Positions 28,142 through 37,451 are shown, counted from the first letter of the stretch. The stretch: 64,000 nucleotides of DNA from an uncultured Hyphomicrobium sp. (GCA_934555825.1 CAKTFJ010000001.1:1-64000); one strand, 5' to 3'. Numbers and translations: made by a program. Notes: generated by a model not told the origin, from the letters alone.

Positions 28142-28458
28142 CGCAAGCTCCAGTGGCCCGGTGCGCGAGGCGCGACCGGGACAAACGAATTCGGGTTTTG
28201 AGGATGTGAAAGGCTAACCCTGGCTCGGCCGGCCAAAAGGGCTTGCCGAACCAGGGCTACGGTCCTGCGACGAGAAAACCTGTGCGGGATTTTTGCGGCG
28301 TGGTCACGGCGCTTCAGCCTCAAATGGAGCGATGAGAAGCTATATAGATACCAGATCTTTCCGTTTGAAGGGAGGGGGCGGAACGCCCCGGCAGCGCCGG
28401 CATCGGTTGTGGCGGTGGCGCGCTTGACGAAGGTCGCGAATAGAGCCACGAACAAAAC
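28142..28458. other. Divergent intergenic region before ruvB
   Basis: 317 bp between the Rnk-like gene (leftward) and ruvB (rightward). No supported ORF. It presumably carries the separate ruvB promoter that the split operon requires; no LexA-type site could be confirmed by eye. Confidence 0.4.
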
Positions 28459-29502
28459 ATGACCGACCGCCTCATCAGCGGAGCGAAGCGCGAGGCGGAC
28501 GCCTACGAGACGTCGATCCGTCCGCGCTCGCTCACAGAATTCGTGGGCCAAGAGCAGGCGCGCGCGAATTTGCGCGTCTTCATCGAGGCGGCGAAGTCGC
28601 GTGGCGATGCGCTCGACCACGTGCTGTTTGCCGGACCGCCGGGTCTCGGCAAGACGACGCTCGCGCAGATCGTGGCGAAGGAGCTTGGCGTCGGGTTTCG
28701 CGCCACGTCCGGCCCAGTGATCTCGAAGGCGGGCGATCTTGCGGCGCTACTCACCAACCTCGAAGAGCGCGACGTGCTTTTCATTGACGAGATCCATCGC
28801 CTGACCCCGGCGGTGGAGGAAATCCTCTACCCGGCGCTCGAAGATTTTCAGCTCGATCTCATCATCGGCGAGGGGCCGAGCGCACGTTCCGTCAGGATCG
28901 ATCTTGCGAAGTTCACGCTCGTGGGCGCGACCACGCGGCTCGGCCTGCTCACGACGCCCTTGCGCGACCGCTTCGGTATTCCGGTGCGGCTCAACTTCTA
29001 CACTGTCGAGGAACTGGAAAGCGTGATCACGCGCGGCGCAGGTGTGCTGGGCGCTGCGATTGCGCCGGACGGCGCTGTCGAGATTGCGCGGCGCGCGCGA
29101 GGTACGCCCCGCATCGCTGGCCGCCTGCTTCGGCGCGTGCGCGACTTTGCAGCGGTTTCTGGTGCGCCCGTCATCGACGCCATGGTCGCGGACATGGCGC
29201 TCCGTGCGCTCGAGGTCGATCAGGCCGGGCTCGACTCGCTCGATCACCGCTATCTCTCGTGCATCGTGCACAACTACGAGGGCGGCCCGGTCGGCATCGA
29301 GACGCTCGCTGCCGCTCTCTCCGAGCCGCGCGATGCGCTCGAAGAGATCGTCGAGCCGTTTCTTTTGCAGCAGGGCTTTATCGGGCGCACACCGCGAGGG
29401 CGTGTTGCGACGCTCAAAACCTATCGGCATCTCGGGCTCTCGGGGCCGGCGCGGGCAGCGACGCCTGAGTTGCCGATTTTCGAAGACGGCGAGGAGGGCT
29501 AG
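28459..29502 (+). CDS. ruvB: Holliday junction branch-migration ATPase RuvB
   Basis: Hexameric AAA+ motor that drives branch migration on RuvA-bound junctions. 347 residues with [21 protein letters not shown], Walker [10 protein letters not shown], Walker [11 protein letters not shown], sensor 1 [19 protein letters not shown], and the C-terminal winged helix with [15 protein letters not shown]. The ATG has no clear ribosome site. Separated from ruvCA by about 1.8 kb. Confidence 0.97.
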   Translation: MTDRLISGAKREADAYETSIRPRSLTEFVGQEQARANLRVFIEAAKSRGDALDHVLFAGPPGLGKTTLAQIVAKELGVGFRATSGPVISKAGDLAALLTNLEERDVLFIDEIHRLTPAVEEILYPALEDFQLDLIIGEGPSARSVRIDLAKFTLVGATTRLGLLTTPLRDRFGIPVRLNFYTVEELESVITRGAGVLGAAIAPDGAVEIARRARGTPRIAGRLLRRVRDFAAVSGAPVIDAMVADMALRALEVDQAGLDSLDHRYLSCIVHNYEGGPVGIETLAAALSEPRDALEEIVEPFLLQQGFIGRTPRGRVATLKTYRHLGLSGPARAATPELPIFEDGEEG

Positions 29503-29672
29503 GAGGTCTTCAACGGGCCTCGTCAGTTGGCTGCCTGTTTGACAAATCCTTAGCTATCTCGCCCCAGGATGCCCCAATCATGAGCGGCCCCGCGCTGCGA
29601 TGCGGTCATGTTCCTGTGTCTGATTCCGTCTCCGGCTGGCGAATGTCGCCCTCATCGTGCGAAGGAGTGCGC

Positions 29673-30596
29673 GTGTTTTCTCGTCGACAGGTCATCAAGG
29701 GGTTGGTTGTCACCGGCATTGGGTCCATGAGCTTGGGAGGGTACGCGCTCGCGGAGCCCTTCCGCCTCGGAGTGAGTCGCTATGCGGTCATGCCGTCGGG
29801 TTGGCCGCAAGGGCTCGCGCTCAAGCTCGCGGTGCTGACCGATTTTCATATCTGCGATCCGTGGTTCCCCCTCGACCGGCTGGAGGGTGTCGTTGCGCGC
29901 ACGAATGCGCTCAATGCCGACGCGGTTCTGCTGCTTGGGGATTTCATAGCGGGTCCGCGGTTGGGCCGGCCCATTCCGCACAAGGACTGGGCAAGGGTGC
30001 TCGCTGGGCTTAAGGCGCCTCTCGGCACACATGCCGTTCTCGGGAACCACGACTGGTGGGAAATGCGAGACGTGCAAATGAGGCGACGCGGTCCGACACC
30101 CGTCGGGCTCGCGCTTCAGGATGCAGGCATTCCTGTTTACGAAAATGACGCTGTTCGTTTCGAGAAGGAGGGGCAGCCGTTCTGGCTCGCGGGGCTCGGC
30201 GATCAGTGGGCATTCTGGCCGAGGGACGGTAAAAAGAAGGTCGGCGGCGTTCATGCTTACGAGGGTGTCGACGATCTGCCCGGTACGCTCGCCAAGATCA
30301 CGGACGACGCGCCCGTTGTGCTGATGGTGCATGAACCCGACATCTTTCCCGAGGTCCCTGACCGGGTGGCGCTTACGGTGGCCGGACACACGCATGGGGG
30401 ACAGGTGCGGTTCGCGGGATACGCGCCCATCGTTCCTTCGCGGTTCGGGCAGCGCTATCTGCAGGGGCACATTATCGAGGATGGGCGCCATCTGGTGGTG
30501 TCGGGTGGGCTCGGATGCTCATCTCTGCCGATCCGCTTCGGGGTGCCGCCGGAGATCGTTCTGATCGAACTCGGCAGCTCACCCGCGATTGGCTGA
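29673..30596 (+). CDS. Twin-arginine-exported metallophosphoesterase
   Basis: 307 residues from GTG 29673, chosen because AAGGAG lies 5 nt upstream and the protein then opens MFSRRQVIKGLVVTGIGS, a textbook Tat signal (SRRQVIKG). The mature enzyme has the calcineurin-type metal ligands: VLTDFHICD, LLLGDF, LGNHDWWE, VLMVHEPDIF and AGHTHGGQVRF. This matches periplasmic UshA/YkuE-like phosphoesterases. Substrate unknown. It follows ruvB by 170 nt and ends slightly past the frame of the next gene's leader. Confidence 0.88.
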   Translation: MFSRRQVIKGLVVTGIGSMSLGGYALAEPFRLGVSRYAVMPSGWPQGLALKLAVLTDFHICDPWFPLDRLEGVVARTNALNADAVLLLGDFIAGPRLGRPIPHKDWARVLAGLKAPLGTHAVLGNHDWWEMRDVQMRRRGPTPVGLALQDAGIPVYENDAVRFEKEGQPFWLAGLGDQWAFWPRDGKKKVGGVHAYEGVDDLPGTLAKITDDAPVVLMVHEPDIFPEVPDRVALTVAGHTHGGQVRFAGYAPIVPSRFGQRYLQGHIIEDGRHLVVSGGLGCSSLPIRFGVPPEIVLIELGSSPAIG

Positions 30597-30630
30597 TGAC
30601 AAAGCGGACGTAATCGGCTTTCAAGGCGGT

Positions 30631-31152
30631 ATGAGCGACAAAGCCCTGACACCGCAAAACTGGCCCGATCTTTCCGGACGTATCATCGACGACGAGACGG
30701 GGCGTCGGCATGTGCTGCCAATCCGCGTCTATTTCGAGGACACGGATGCCGGTGGCATCGCCTATCACGCCTCCTACATCCGCTGGTGCGAGCGCGGGCG
30801 GACGGACTTTCTCCGTCTGCTCGGCACGGATGCTCGCCGCCTCATCGACGGCTCGGCGAGTGTCGAGCCTGCCGCATTTGTCGTACGGCGGATGAATTGC
30901 GACTTCATCCGGCCGACGCGCATGGACGATGTGCTCACCGTCGAGACGCGCGTGAAAGAACTGGGTGGAGCGAGCGTGACGCTGATCCAGACCGTCATCG
31001 GCCCCGACGGCCGGCGCGTGTTCGAAGCTGAGGTGACGGTGGTGCTGGTGGCGGTGTCGGGCAAGCCGTTGAGGCTTTCAACGGCGATCCGGAGTGCATT
31101 CGAGGGGGCGGATGCCGGGAAAGTGCTGGGCTCGGGTGCCGTGCGCGGCTGA
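30631..31152 (+). CDS. ybgC: Tol-Pal-associated acyl-CoA thioesterase YbgC
   Basis: Hot-dog-fold thioesterase acting on acyl-CoAs, usually the first gene of tol-pal loci. 173 residues from ATG 30631, which has AAGGCGGT just before; a TTG start at 30589 is possible but overlaps the previous gene. Motifs: VYFEDTDAGGIAYHASYIRWCERGRTDFLR (active-site Asp and the hot-dog helix) and FVVRRMNCDFIRPTRMDD. It is separated from tolQ by a carbonic anhydrase gene. Confidence 0.93.
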   Translation: MSDKALTPQNWPDLSGRIIDDETGRRHVLPIRVYFEDTDAGGIAYHASYIRWCERGRTDFLRLLGTDARRLIDGSASVEPAAFVVRRMNCDFIRPTRMDDVLTVETRVKELGGASVTLIQTVIGPDGRRVFEAEVTVVLVAVSGKPLRLSTAIRSAFEGADAGKVLGSGAVRG

Positions 31153-31230
31153 CGCTTCGCATCACGCGCATAGACAAGTCGTCGTCATACGGGAATCATG
31201 CCGCCCGCGGGGGAAGGGGCCGACCGGCCC

Positions 31231-31290
31231 ATCTTTGGTGAGACCGTGATCGCTTCAAGCTGATAGGGCTTGAAGCGATCACGGTCTGAG
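31231..31290. repeat. Dispersed repeat family A, copy 2 (second half only)
   Basis: Carries only the second hairpin of the family: a perfect 20 bp stem, 31241-31260 with 31268-31287, loop TGATAGG, preceded by ATCTTTGGTG. It ends 14 nt before the carbonic anhydrase ATG. Confidence 0.85.
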
Positions 31291-31303
31291 TTGGGGGATT
31301 GCC

Positions 31304-31966
31304 ATGACGACCACGAACGACCGCAGCGCGCTCGATCCGGATATTCGGGACGCCATCGAGGGCTATGAGCGGTTCCGGCTCGAATTCGAGCGCGACCGGA
31401 CATTCTTCAAGAGCCTTGCGGTTGCGCGGCAAAAGCCGCGGCTGCTCTGGATCGGGTGCTCGGACAGCCGGGTGGTGCCGTCACAGATCACGCAGGCCGA
31501 CCCAGGCGAGCTGTTCGAGGTGCGCAATATCGCCAACTGCGTGCCGCCCGCGTGGGCGGGCGACGATACGGTGGGGGCGGCGATCGAATATGCGGTCGGG
31601 CATCTCGGCATCGACGACATCGTGGTGTGCGGGCACACGGGATGCGGGGGTATCCAGGCGTTGTCCGAGCCGATCCCGCCTCAGGAGGAGGCGCACCTTG
31701 GGCGCTGGGTCGAGTACACGCGCCCGGCGCACCGGCTGATCGCGGCGGCGGGCGTTGCCGAGGAGGATCGCGCGCTCGCGACGGTGCGTGCGCACATCCA
31801 GTTCCAGCTCGACAACCTGATGAGCTACGAGATCGTGGCGACGGGTGTGCGCGAAGGGCGCGTCGGCATCCACGGCTGGCTGTACGACATGACGGAAGGC
31901 GAGATCCAGGCCTACGACGGCGCCACGGGGACGTGGCGCGGGCTGCTGGAGATGACGGGACGGTAG
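31304..31966 (+). CDS. Beta-class carbonic anhydrase
   Basis: Zn enzyme that interconverts CO2 and bicarbonate. 220 residues with the beta-class ligands: Cys/Asp/Arg in LLWIGCSDSRVVPSQ near residue 50, and the His and Cys in VVCGHTGCGGIQAL near 110. No signal peptide, so cytoplasmic. GGGGG precedes ATG. It sits between ybgC and tolQ, where related genomes usually have none, right behind a perfect hairpin repeat. Confidence 0.95.
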   Translation: MTTTNDRSALDPDIRDAIEGYERFRLEFERDRTFFKSLAVARQKPRLLWIGCSDSRVVPSQITQADPGELFEVRNIANCVPPAWAGDDTVGAAIEYAVGHLGIDDIVVCGHTGCGGIQALSEPIPPQEEAHLGRWVEYTRPAHRLIAAAGVAEEDRALATVRAHIQFQLDNLMSYEIVATGVREGRVGIHGWLYDMTEGEIQAYDGATGTWRGLLEMTGR

Positions 31967-32023
31967 TGCGTATTGAGGGATTTGTTCTCGCCTTGCAGCT
32001 AAGCCCGTGGAGGCCGCTCTCCT

Positions 32024-32060
32024 GGCCCTTGTTTTGTCATATTGCGCGGCAACAAGGGCC
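32024..32060 (+). promoter_or_regulatory. 10-bp hairpin in the tolQ leader
   Basis: GGCCCTTGTT (32024-32033) pairs perfectly with AACAAGGGCC (32051-32060) around a 17 nt loop, in the 272 bp gap between carbonic anhydrase and tolQ. No T-run follows, so attenuation or cruciform roles are only possibilities. The rest of the gap holds no ORF and presumably the tolQ promoter. Confidence 0.35.
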
Positions 32061-32238
32061 TTGATGGCCAGTGCGCGCCAGTGCACGTTCAATCCGCGAT
32101 CGAGCCGCTTGCCGAATCGGGCACCAACATCTTTACGAGGCACGTGGCCGCCCGCTCACCGATGGGAACGGGGGGTTACGTGTCGGGCTGTACCGCCCGG
32201 GACGACCACGGTCCGAGCCTCTAAAGACGGTTGACGAC

Positions 32239-32952
32239 ATGAATCCGGAAGAAGTCACGCAACAAGCCCTTGCGCCCAGTGCGCATGGCGTCTCCTTCAT
32301 CGAACTCTTCCTCATGGCGTCGCCCATGGTCCAGGCCGTCATGGCCGGGCTATTGCTCGCGTCCATCTGGTCCTGGGCGATCATCATCGAAAAGCTTTTC
32401 GCATTCCGACGCGCGCGCATCGAAGCGGACCGCTTCGAGCAGACATTCTGGTCCGGGCAGTCGCTGGACGAGCTCTACAACGGGCTCTCGCGCGGGCACA
32501 CGATCACGATGGCGGCTCTGTTCGTCGCCGCGATGCGCGAATGGAAGCGTTCCGTCGAGGGCAACATCCGAGCGCTCGGCGGCATTCAGCTCCGCGTCGA
32601 GAAGGTGATGGACGTCACCATCAGCCGCGAGATGGAGCGGCTGGATCGCCGGCTTCTATTCCTTGCAACGGTGGGATCGACGGCGCCGTTCGTCGGCCTG
32701 TTCGGGACCGTGTGGGGCATCATGACGGCGTTCCAGGCGATTGCCGTGTCTAAGAATACGAACCTTGCGGTGGTGGCGCCCGGTATCGCGGAGGCGCTGT
32801 TCGCGACGGCCCTCGGCCTCATGGCGGCCATACCGGCCGTCGTCTTCTACAACAAATTCCAAGCCGATTCGGCTCAGATCAGCCAGCGGCTCGAAGCGTT
32901 TGCGGATGAGTTCGCCGCGATCGTCTCGCGCCAGATCGACGTAAGGAGCTGA
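32239..32952 (+). CDS. tolQ: Tol-Pal system protein TolQ
   Basis: Inner-membrane proton-channel subunit that, with TolR, energises TolA for outer-membrane constriction at division. 237 residues with three membrane helices: about 22-46 (LFLMASPMVQAVMAGLLLASIWSW), 135-155 (LLFLATVGSTAPFVGLFGTVWG) and 170-190 (GIAEALFATALGLMAAIPAV), the MotA/TolQ/ExbB signature. ATG 32239 gives the family length; the longer upstream frame is non-coding. Confidence 0.96.
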   Translation: MNPEEVTQQALAPSAHGVSFIELFLMASPMVQAVMAGLLLASIWSWAIIIEKLFAFRRARIEADRFEQTFWSGQSLDELYNGLSRGHTITMAALFVAAMREWKRSVEGNIRALGGIQLRVEKVMDVTISREMERLDRRLLFLATVGSTAPFVGLFGTVWGIMTAFQAIAVSKNTNLAVVAPGIAEALFATALGLMAAIPAVVFYNKFQADSAQISQRLEAFADEFAAIVSRQIDVRS

Positions 32953-32960
32953 CCGGCGCG

Positions 32961-33425
32961 ATGGGGGCAAGTCTCAATACCGGCGGCGGTGGCGGCGGGC
33001 GGCGCAGAGGCGGTCGCCGCCGCGCCGCGCCGATGAGCGAAATCAACGTGACGCCGTTCGTGGACGTCATGCTGGTTCTGCTCATCATCTTCATGGTGGC
33101 GGCGCCGCTGTTGACGGTTGGCGTGCCCATCGAGCTGCCGCAGTCTCAGGGCAAACAACTTGAAACGGCGGCGAGCGAACCGTTGACGATCTCGGTTTCG
33201 GCGAACGGCGACGTTTTTATCGGCGAGACGGCGGTGCCGATCGACGAAGTGGCGGAGAAGCTCAAAGCGATCGCGAAGAACGGTGTGGACGAGCAGATTT
33301 TCGTGCGTGGCGACCAGGGCATCAACTACGGCACGGTGATGCGTGTGATGGGCCGAATCAGTGCCGGCGGGTTCAAGAAGGTGTCGCTGGTGACAGAGCT
33401 CGAGGATGGGGCGAGCCCGCAGTGA
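32961..33425 (+). CDS. tolR: Tol-Pal system protein TolR
   Basis: Single-pass ExbD-type partner of TolQ. 154 residues: a Gly/Arg-rich cytoplasmic N-terminus, then INVTPFVDVMLVLLIIFMVAAPLL with the proton-relay Asp in the membrane helix (about residue 33), and a periplasmic domain with the ExbD fold (GDVFIGETAVPIDEV, IFVRGDQGINYGTVM). It starts 9 nt after tolQ. Confidence 0.95.
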   Translation: MGASLNTGGGGGGRRRGGRRRAAPMSEINVTPFVDVMLVLLIIFMVAAPLLTVGVPIELPQSQGKQLETAASEPLTISVSANGDVFIGETAVPIDEVAEKLKAIAKNGVDEQIFVRGDQGINYGTVMRVMGRISAGGFKKVSLVTELEDGASPQ

Positions 33426-33623
33426 GGCTCACCATGCCGCGGCAGGCCGATTGACGCTCTTTGCCGCGGCGTCAAGCGAGGACGATGGCGTGACGCACGC
33501 GAGGGGAGCAGGAACGGGGAACGGTAACGGGGTGCGAAGCGCGCCCGCGTTGTCGCGCGCGGTTCGCCGTCTTCGCGCGGGTGGACGTTTCGAAACGCGT
33601 GCCAACGGACGTGGTGATCTGCC

Positions 33624-34700
33624 GTGCGGCTCGGACTGATCCTTTCGATTTTTCTGCACGGCAGCTTCATGGCGTGGGCGCTCCTCGCCATGTTGTGGAC
33701 CGAGCCGTTGAAGGCGCCGGAGCCCGAGCCGATCATGGTGGCACTGGTGACGCCGTCCGAATTCCTTGCGCTCAAGAAGGGCAGCGAGACTTCGACCGAA
33801 CTCGAAGCCAAGAAGAACGAAGAGGCCAAGCCCGACGACCAGAGCAAGGTGCAGGCGGATTCGAAGCCGATCATTGCGCCCGAGCCTGCGCCGGAACCCG
33901 AGCCCACGCCTAAGGAAACGAAGGTTGAGCCGCCGCCTCCTCCGCCGGAGGAGAAGTCCGATCCGATTGCCGACAAGCTTGCGGAGTTGCCGCCGCCTGG
34001 GCCGACGCCGGAGGAGCTTGCGAAGAAGGCTGCCGAAGAGAAGGCCGCGGCGGAAAAGGCGGAGGCCGAGCGGTTGGCTGAGGAAGCCAAGATAAAGGCC
34101 GCGGAAGAAGCGAAACAAAAAGCGGCCGAAGAGGCGAAGAAGAAGGCTGCGGCCGACGCCAAGAAAAAGGCGGATGCCAAGAAGAAGGCCGACGCCCAGA
34201 AGAAGAAACAGGCAGAGCAGAAGCGCAAAGAAGCGGAAAAGAAGAAAAAGCAACAGCAGGCTGACCGGCTGGCCGCGTTGCTCGACAAAGACCCGACCCG
34301 GCAGGGCGCTTCCAACTATGCGACGGACCCCATGAACCCCACCGATTATTCGGGGCCGACGGCGGGCGCGCAGATGGGCGATGCGCCGGTGCTTTCCGTG
34401 CGCGAGCAGGACCTTTTGCGCGCGCAGATCAGTGCGCAGCTCCGCAGTTGCTGGAAGCTTCCGGGCGGCGGCGGCGGCATCGAGACGACTGTGGTGACGC
34501 TTCGCTGGCGGCTCAGGCCCGACGGCTCGCTGGATGGGGATCCGATGGTGGAAGCGCCGCGTCAGGGTATGGTGTTCCAGATTGCGGCTGAGGCGGCCAT
34601 CCGCGCGGTGCGCATGTGCTCGCCATTTCAGCTTCCGCCGGACAGATACTGGGCGTGGCGCGCGCTGACGTGGGATTTCGATCCGCGTGAGATGATGTAA
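33624..34700 (+). CDS. tolA: Cell envelope protein TolA
   Basis: Inner-membrane-anchored stalk that reaches across the periplasm to Pal and TolB. 358 residues from GTG: a membrane helix at about 3-24, a Pro/Glu-rich then Ala/Lys/Glu-rich helical stalk (about 60-220) with many [22 protein letters not shown] repeats, and a C-terminal domain with [20 protein letters not shown] and [12 protein letters not shown], two conserved Cys. A 198 nt gap with no supported ORF separates it from tolR, unusual for this normally tight operon. Confidence 0.93.
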   Translation: MRLGLILSIFLHGSFMAWALLAMLWTEPLKAPEPEPIMVALVTPSEFLALKKGSETSTELEAKKNEEAKPDDQSKVQADSKPIIAPEPAPEPEPTPKETKVEPPPPPPEEKSDPIADKLAELPPPGPTPEELAKKAAEEKAAAEKAEAERLAEEAKIKAAEEAKQKAAEEAKKKAAADAKKKADAKKKADAQKKKQAEQKRKEAEKKKKQQQADRLAALLDKDPTRQGASNYATDPMNPTDYSGPTAGAQMGDAPVLSVREQDLLRAQISAQLRSCWKLPGGGGGIETTVVTLRWRLRPDGSLDGDPMVEAPRQGMVFQIAAEAAIRAVRMCSPFQLPPDRYWAWRALTWDFDPREMM

Positions 34701-34746
34701 GGCTTGCATTGAGGTTTACGTGGTGCGGCCACGATTCCAACCGAAG

Positions 34747-36312
34747 ATGAGGACCATGACCGACCTTCGTTCACTTTTCCGCGGCCAGGCCGATCTTCGC
34801 GCGTCGCTTTCGGCGTTTGTCGTCCCGCTCTTGGCTGCGTTCGCGCTGATGGCGCTTCTCCTTCCGTTCGCGGCCGTTGCGCAAGTGGACGATGCCTATC
34901 GTCCGCCGGCAGGAGGTGGCGGGGGCGGGAGCTTCGAGCAGCAGCTTCGGCAAGGCGGCTTCGATGTGCCGCCACCGCCGCAGGGCGATTTCCAAGGACC
35001 TGCCGGACCTCCTCCGCAGGGCGGCATGGATGGCGGCGGCGGGCAGTATGGCGTCGACGGCTTCTCGGCCGAGGGCGGGCTTCGCGGCACGCAGCGGCAG
35101 GGCACGGTTGCGCCGATTCCGATCGCGATTCCGATGTTCGTGGGCGACGACCCAGGGCTTGCCGCGGATGTGGCGCACGTGGTGATGGCCGACCTGGAAC
35201 GGACGGGACTTTTCCAGCCGCTTGACCCGGCCTCGTTCCTGGAAAACATTCGTGATGTCAACGCATTGCCGCGGTTTCCCGATTGGCGGCAGATCGGCGC
35301 CGAAGCGCTCACCGTGGGCCGCGTTACGCGTGGCGGCGATGGCCGTCTCAGCGCAGAATTCCGGCTCTGGGACGTTGCGACGGGCAAGCAGCTCGCCGGG
35401 CAGCGGTTCACGGTCGGCGGACAGAACTGGCGGCGGCTGGCCCATCTCGTGGCCGACCAGGTCTACGAACGGCTGACGGGCGAAGTCGGGTACTTCGATA
35501 CGCGCGTCGTGTTCGTGGACGAGACGGGCTCGCGCGAAAAGCGAGTTAAGCGGCTCGCGATCATGGACCAGGACGGCGAGAATGTGCGGCTGCTCACGCA
35601 AGGGCAGGAGCTGGTGCTGACGCCGCGGTTCAATCCGGCTGCGAACGAGATCGTCTACATGGCCTACACGAAGGACCAGCCGCAGGTGTTCCTCATGAAC
35701 CTCGAAACCGGCCGGCGTGAGATGGTCGGCGAGTTTCCGGGCATGACGTTCGCGCCCAGGTTCTCGCCCGATGGCCAGCGCGTGGTGATGAGCCTTCAGA
35801 GCGGAAGCGATTCCAACATCTACGAAATGGACCTGAGGAGCCGCCAGCCGCGCCAGCTCACGGGAGCCGGCTCGCTCGATACGAGCCCTTCCTATGCGCC
35901 CGACGGGCGGCAGATCGTGTTCGAATCGGATCGCGAGGGAACGCAGCAGATCTACGTGATGAATTCCGACGGCTCGAACGCGCGCCGCATCAGCATGGGG
36001 CAGGGGCGCTACTCGACGCCGGTCTGGTCTCCGCGAGGGGACTACATCGCCTTTACGAAGCTGCTCGCGGGCCGGTTCCTCATCGGCGTGATGCGGCCTG
36101 ACGGGTCTGGAGAGCGGATATTGACGGAGGGCTATCACAACGAAGGGCCGACCTGGGCGCCCAACGGCCGCGTGCTCATGTTCTTCCGCGAAGGGCGTGG
36201 CGACGGGGCGGGTTCGCGAATCTATTCGGTCGATCTCACGGGCTATAACGAGCGAGTCGTGAAGACGCCTTCTTTCGCGTCAGATCCGGCTTGGTCGTCG
36301 CTGCTGAATTGA
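34747..36312 (+). CDS. tolB: Tol-Pal system beta-propeller protein TolB
   Basis: Periplasmic propeller that shuttles between Pal and TolA. About 521 residues from ATG 34747 (an ATG at 34756 is equally plausible). Signal peptide ends near ...[12 protein letters not shown]; a Gly/Pro/Gln-rich insert of about 70 residues follows before the N-terminal alpha/beta domain ([22 protein letters not shown]), then WD40-like PD40 repeats such as [48 protein letters not shown] and [15 protein letters not shown]. The Gly-rich insert is longer than usual. Confidence 0.95.
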   Translation: MRTMTDLRSLFRGQADLRASLSAFVVPLLAAFALMALLLPFAAVAQVDDAYRPPAGGGGGGSFEQQLRQGGFDVPPPPQGDFQGPAGPPPQGGMDGGGGQYGVDGFSAEGGLRGTQRQGTVAPIPIAIPMFVGDDPGLAADVAHVVMADLERTGLFQPLDPASFLENIRDVNALPRFPDWRQIGAEALTVGRVTRGGDGRLSAEFRLWDVATGKQLAGQRFTVGGQNWRRLAHLVADQVYERLTGEVGYFDTRVVFVDETGSREKRVKRLAIMDQDGENVRLLTQGQELVLTPRFNPAANEIVYMAYTKDQPQVFLMNLETGRREMVGEFPGMTFAPRFSPDGQRVVMSLQSGSDSNIYEMDLRSRQPRQLTGAGSLDTSPSYAPDGRQIVFESDREGTQQIYVMNSDGSNARRISMGQGRYSTPVWSPRGDYIAFTKLLAGRFLIGVMRPDGSGERILTEGYHNEGPTWAPNGRVLMFFREGRGDGAGSRIYSVDLTGYNERVVKTPSFASDPAWSSLLN

Positions 36313-36320
36313 TACAGAGT

Positions 36321-36336
36321 TTAACTGCCAATTAAC
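36321..36336. promoter_or_regulatory. Perfect CtrA-type binding site
   Basis: TTAACTGCCAATTAAC matches the full consensus TTAA-N7-TTAAC of the alphaproteobacterial cell-cycle regulator CtrA. It begins 9 nt after the tolB stop and lies about 250 bp upstream of the twin lipoprotein genes, the nearest downstream reading frames. Direct control is inferred from the match. Confidence 0.65.
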
Positions 36337-36583
36337 CCGGCATTGTTATTATTCGATGCAGGCGCACATGTGATGTTGCGTTGAGAATTGGCTTTGCGGT
36401 TCAGGGGGTTATCGATCTCGCCTGAAGGCTGAAGATTGCGTCGCGAAGCCCAATGATCGGCGTGGCATTTTCGCATCAACGGGGGTGGAAAACAGTGTCG
36501 TTCATCCCTCTGTTCTTGAACAAATCATGCTGGGCCAGTACCCAAATATTCGGCTCGTTGCCGAAAGCATCAGGAGATAGACC

Positions 36584-36718
36584 ATGCAGGGTGTGAAGGG
36601 GCTGATTGTTTTGTCGGCTGCCGTTGTCGCTGTTGCGCTCGGTGCGTGCCGTCGTGAGGAAGCAGTGCCGTTGAAGCTCGGCGCTGAGGTTCCGACTGCC
36701 ACGGAAGTGGCTCGCTAA
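36584..36718 (+). CDS. Small lipoprotein, first of a tandem pair
   Basis: 44 residues, starting MQGVKGLIVLSAAVVAVALG and a lipobox LGAC with Cys22 as the lipid site. The 23-residue mature part begins CRREEAVPLKLG and ends EVPTATEVAR. AGGAGA lies about 10 nt before ATG. A near-copy follows 41 nt later, with the same CRREEAVPLKLG core, so selection on the peptide is likely. Entericidins are similar in size but lack this sequence. It lies between tolB and pal, downstream of a CtrA-type site and before a strong terminator. Function unknown. Confidence 0.8.
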   Translation: MQGVKGLIVLSAAVVAVALGACRREEAVPLKLGAEVPTATEVAR

Positions 36719-36759
36719 CGTCCGAAACGACTATTGGGACACACACAGGAGATACTACT

Positions 36760-36882
36760 ATGAAGGGCGCTATCGTTCTCACTGCTGCCGTTGTGGCTGT
36801 TGCCCTCGGCGCTTGCCGTCGTGAAGAGGCTGTTCCTCTGAAGCTCGGCGTCGACGCTCCGGCTGTGACGGAAGTCCGCTAA
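36760..36882 (+). CDS. Small lipoprotein, second of a tandem pair
   Basis: 40 residues starting MKGAIVLTAAVVAVALGAC, Cys19 as the lipid site. The mature 22 residues begin CRREEAVPLKLG, identical over 12 residues to the first copy, then diverge to VDAPAVTEVR. AGGAGA lies upstream. The nucleotide sequences differ at many third positions while the peptide is kept, the pattern of an old duplication under protein-level selection. A hairpin terminator follows about 50 nt after the stop. Confidence 0.8.
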   Translation: MKGAIVLTAAVVAVALGACRREEAVPLKLGVDAPAVTEVR

Positions 36883-36930
36883 AGAATTCAAAGCCGGGTT
36901 GGATGCTGAGTCCGGCCCTGCTTAGGATTT

Positions 36931-36968
36931 AAAGCTGTCGTAGCTTCGGCTGCGGCAGCTTTTCTTAT
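36931..36968 (+). terminator. Terminator of the twin lipoprotein transcript
   Basis: A 14 bp stem (36931-36944 with 36949-36962, two G-T pairs) closed by a stable TTCG tetraloop, followed by TTTCTTATTT. Confidence 0.9.
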
Positions 36969-37451
36969 TTGTGCGCTCGCTTCGCCGCTGCGTCCCTCCA
37001 CGCCCGGAGGAAGCCTCAGAGACTCTCAGAGCCTCAATGTGAGGCCCCTTTGCCGCTTTCCCCAGGGGAATCGGTTCCGCGTCCAATCGCGGCTTGCTGC
37101 CCTGATTTGGATCACTCATTTTGCTTCGAGATGCCGGGTTGCCCGCGGTCGGAGCATTGAGCGTTCCGATCGTCCGGCTCAGCGGCAGACGGGGGCAGGT
37201 GGGCGAGAGGCCTGAGAGAATCGACGCGAATTGCCGAACGTTTCTCTCATGCTGACGTTCCCTAAGCTCGTGAGCTTCCGAAGCTCCGCTGCTTCGCTTC
37301 GATGAGGCGGATCAATCGGGGTTTATCGGCAAAGCAACAGTTGGGTGGCCACATTTTCGTACGATGCCTCGGATATTCGGGGCGTTCACGGGGATTGTCA
37401 GGGGTTCCGGCGCAGCGCATCTCGCCGTCGAGCCGATGAAAGGATGATTTC
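36969..37451. other. Intergenic region upstream of pal, no gene supported
   Basis: 483 bp. Short frames on both strands have no ribosome site or family features. A small direct repetition CTCAGAG occurs near 37015-37035. The region must hold the pal promoter because a terminator precedes it. Confidence 0.4.

Noticed and set aside
36760..36882. Entericidin-type antitoxin pair as identity for the twin lipoproteins
   Set aside because: Size fits, but the mature sequences lack the entericidin pattern; only the lipobox and tandem arrangement are shared.
36922..37119. 65-codon minus-strand frame in the pal upstream gap
   Set aside because: Starts reasonably (MSDPNQGSK) but has no clear ribosome site, overlaps the lipoprotein terminator at its 3' end and degenerates to Arg/Ser-rich sequence.
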